DNA from: Lachnospiraceae bacterium
GTDB lineage: Bacteria > Bacillota > Clostridia > Lachnospirales > Lachnospiraceae
Reading direction: 5' to 3'
DNA: 64,000 nt
Assembly: GCA_022794255.1 (NCBI GenBank)
Contig: JAAWEL010000023.1
Location: forward strand, 91,210 to 155,209
The notes below the pieces were generated by a model. It was not told the origin of the DNA and searched no databases. It was given only the letters and a program-made list of their open reading frames with translations. How positions within the stretch are numbered: position 1 is the first letter of the stretch; every line of letters starts with the position of its first letter. Shown piece after piece: positions 63,934 through 64,000 of the stretch. The position numbers and the translations under genes were made by a program.

Positions 63934-64000
63934 AATCAAGGGTTTGCGGTACTTGAACTTGTAAACTACAACAAATTTACAACAATTTTACAACGCATAA

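Noticed and set aside
1..64000. CRISPR arrays, insertion sequences, prophage, tRNA or rRNA genes
   Set aside because: I looked for regularly spaced repeats, transposase or integrase motifs, and cloverleaf or rRNA sequences and saw none.

Overview
The window reads as a chromosomal segment of an anaerobic, gut-type Firmicute of class Clostridia, most likely Lachnospiraceae (an Enterocloster/Hungatella-like genome is my best guess). Reasons: strong AGGAGG-type ribosome binding sites, moderate G+C, housekeeping order such as nrnA-truB-ribF and hprK-murB-rapZ-whiA-HPr, a DUF1846 gene, a DUF6145-like gene, YesM/YesN-type two-component genes and glycyl radical enzymology. No rRNA, tRNA, CRISPR array, insertion sequence, prophage or integrase was seen.

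Layout. 1-2255: end of nrnA, then truB and ribF, closed by a terminator shared with the convergent DUF1846 gene (2326-3804). 3805-26522: a large catabolic island. Its left operon (4252-13684) encodes a metal-site-degenerate amidohydrolase-like protein, a DUF3870-like protein, a glycyl radical enzyme (GRE) behind an attenuator-like leader, its activase, a TRAP transporter and two paralogous lactonase-like metallo-beta-lactamase-fold proteins. It is followed by rpoN (sigma-54), a convergent pair (IscU-like scaffold plus GGGtGRT protein) and a PrpR-type sigma-54 activator. The right operon (19333-26522) has a CaiB-type CoA-transferase, an HMG-CoA-lyase-family enzyme, a CoA-acylating aldehyde dehydrogenase, a PrpF-type isomerase, a LeuC/LeuD-type hydratase and a hotdog thioesterase. 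Three near-consensus -24/-12 promoters (4192, 17084 minus, 19259) precede the three transcription units, so the island looks like one sigma-54 regulon carrying its own activator and sigma factor. This is the best candidate here for an undescribed system; its substrate is unknown.

26547-37633: pgi with a clean sigma-A promoter; two MATE exporters, each behind a promoter and a terminator-bearing structured leader; a lipoprotein solute-binding protein paired with a hybrid histidine kinase; a DUF4015 lipoprotein. 37691-44866: a DUF1653 protein, uvrC, then hprK-murB-rapZ-whiA and an HPr paralogue that lacks the phosphorylatable His15 but keeps Ser46 (Crh-like). 44919-55496: a membrane-anchored solute-binding protein, histidine kinase and AraC-type response regulator, then a branched-chain-amino-acid-type ABC transporter (livHMGF-livJ) with a second livJ copy interrupted by a TGA in its signal peptide. 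55515-63933: dnaE, pfkA, a small DUF6145-like gene, dusB, greA and lysS.

How the genes may work together (inference): the TRAP system imports an organic acid, the GRE cleaves it by radical chemistry, and the right operon converts unsaturated or branched dicarboxylates through isomerase and hydratase to a 2-hydroxy acid, which is CoA-activated and cleaved by the lyase to an acyl-CoA and a keto acid. The aldehyde dehydrogenase links an aldehyde to acyl-CoA.
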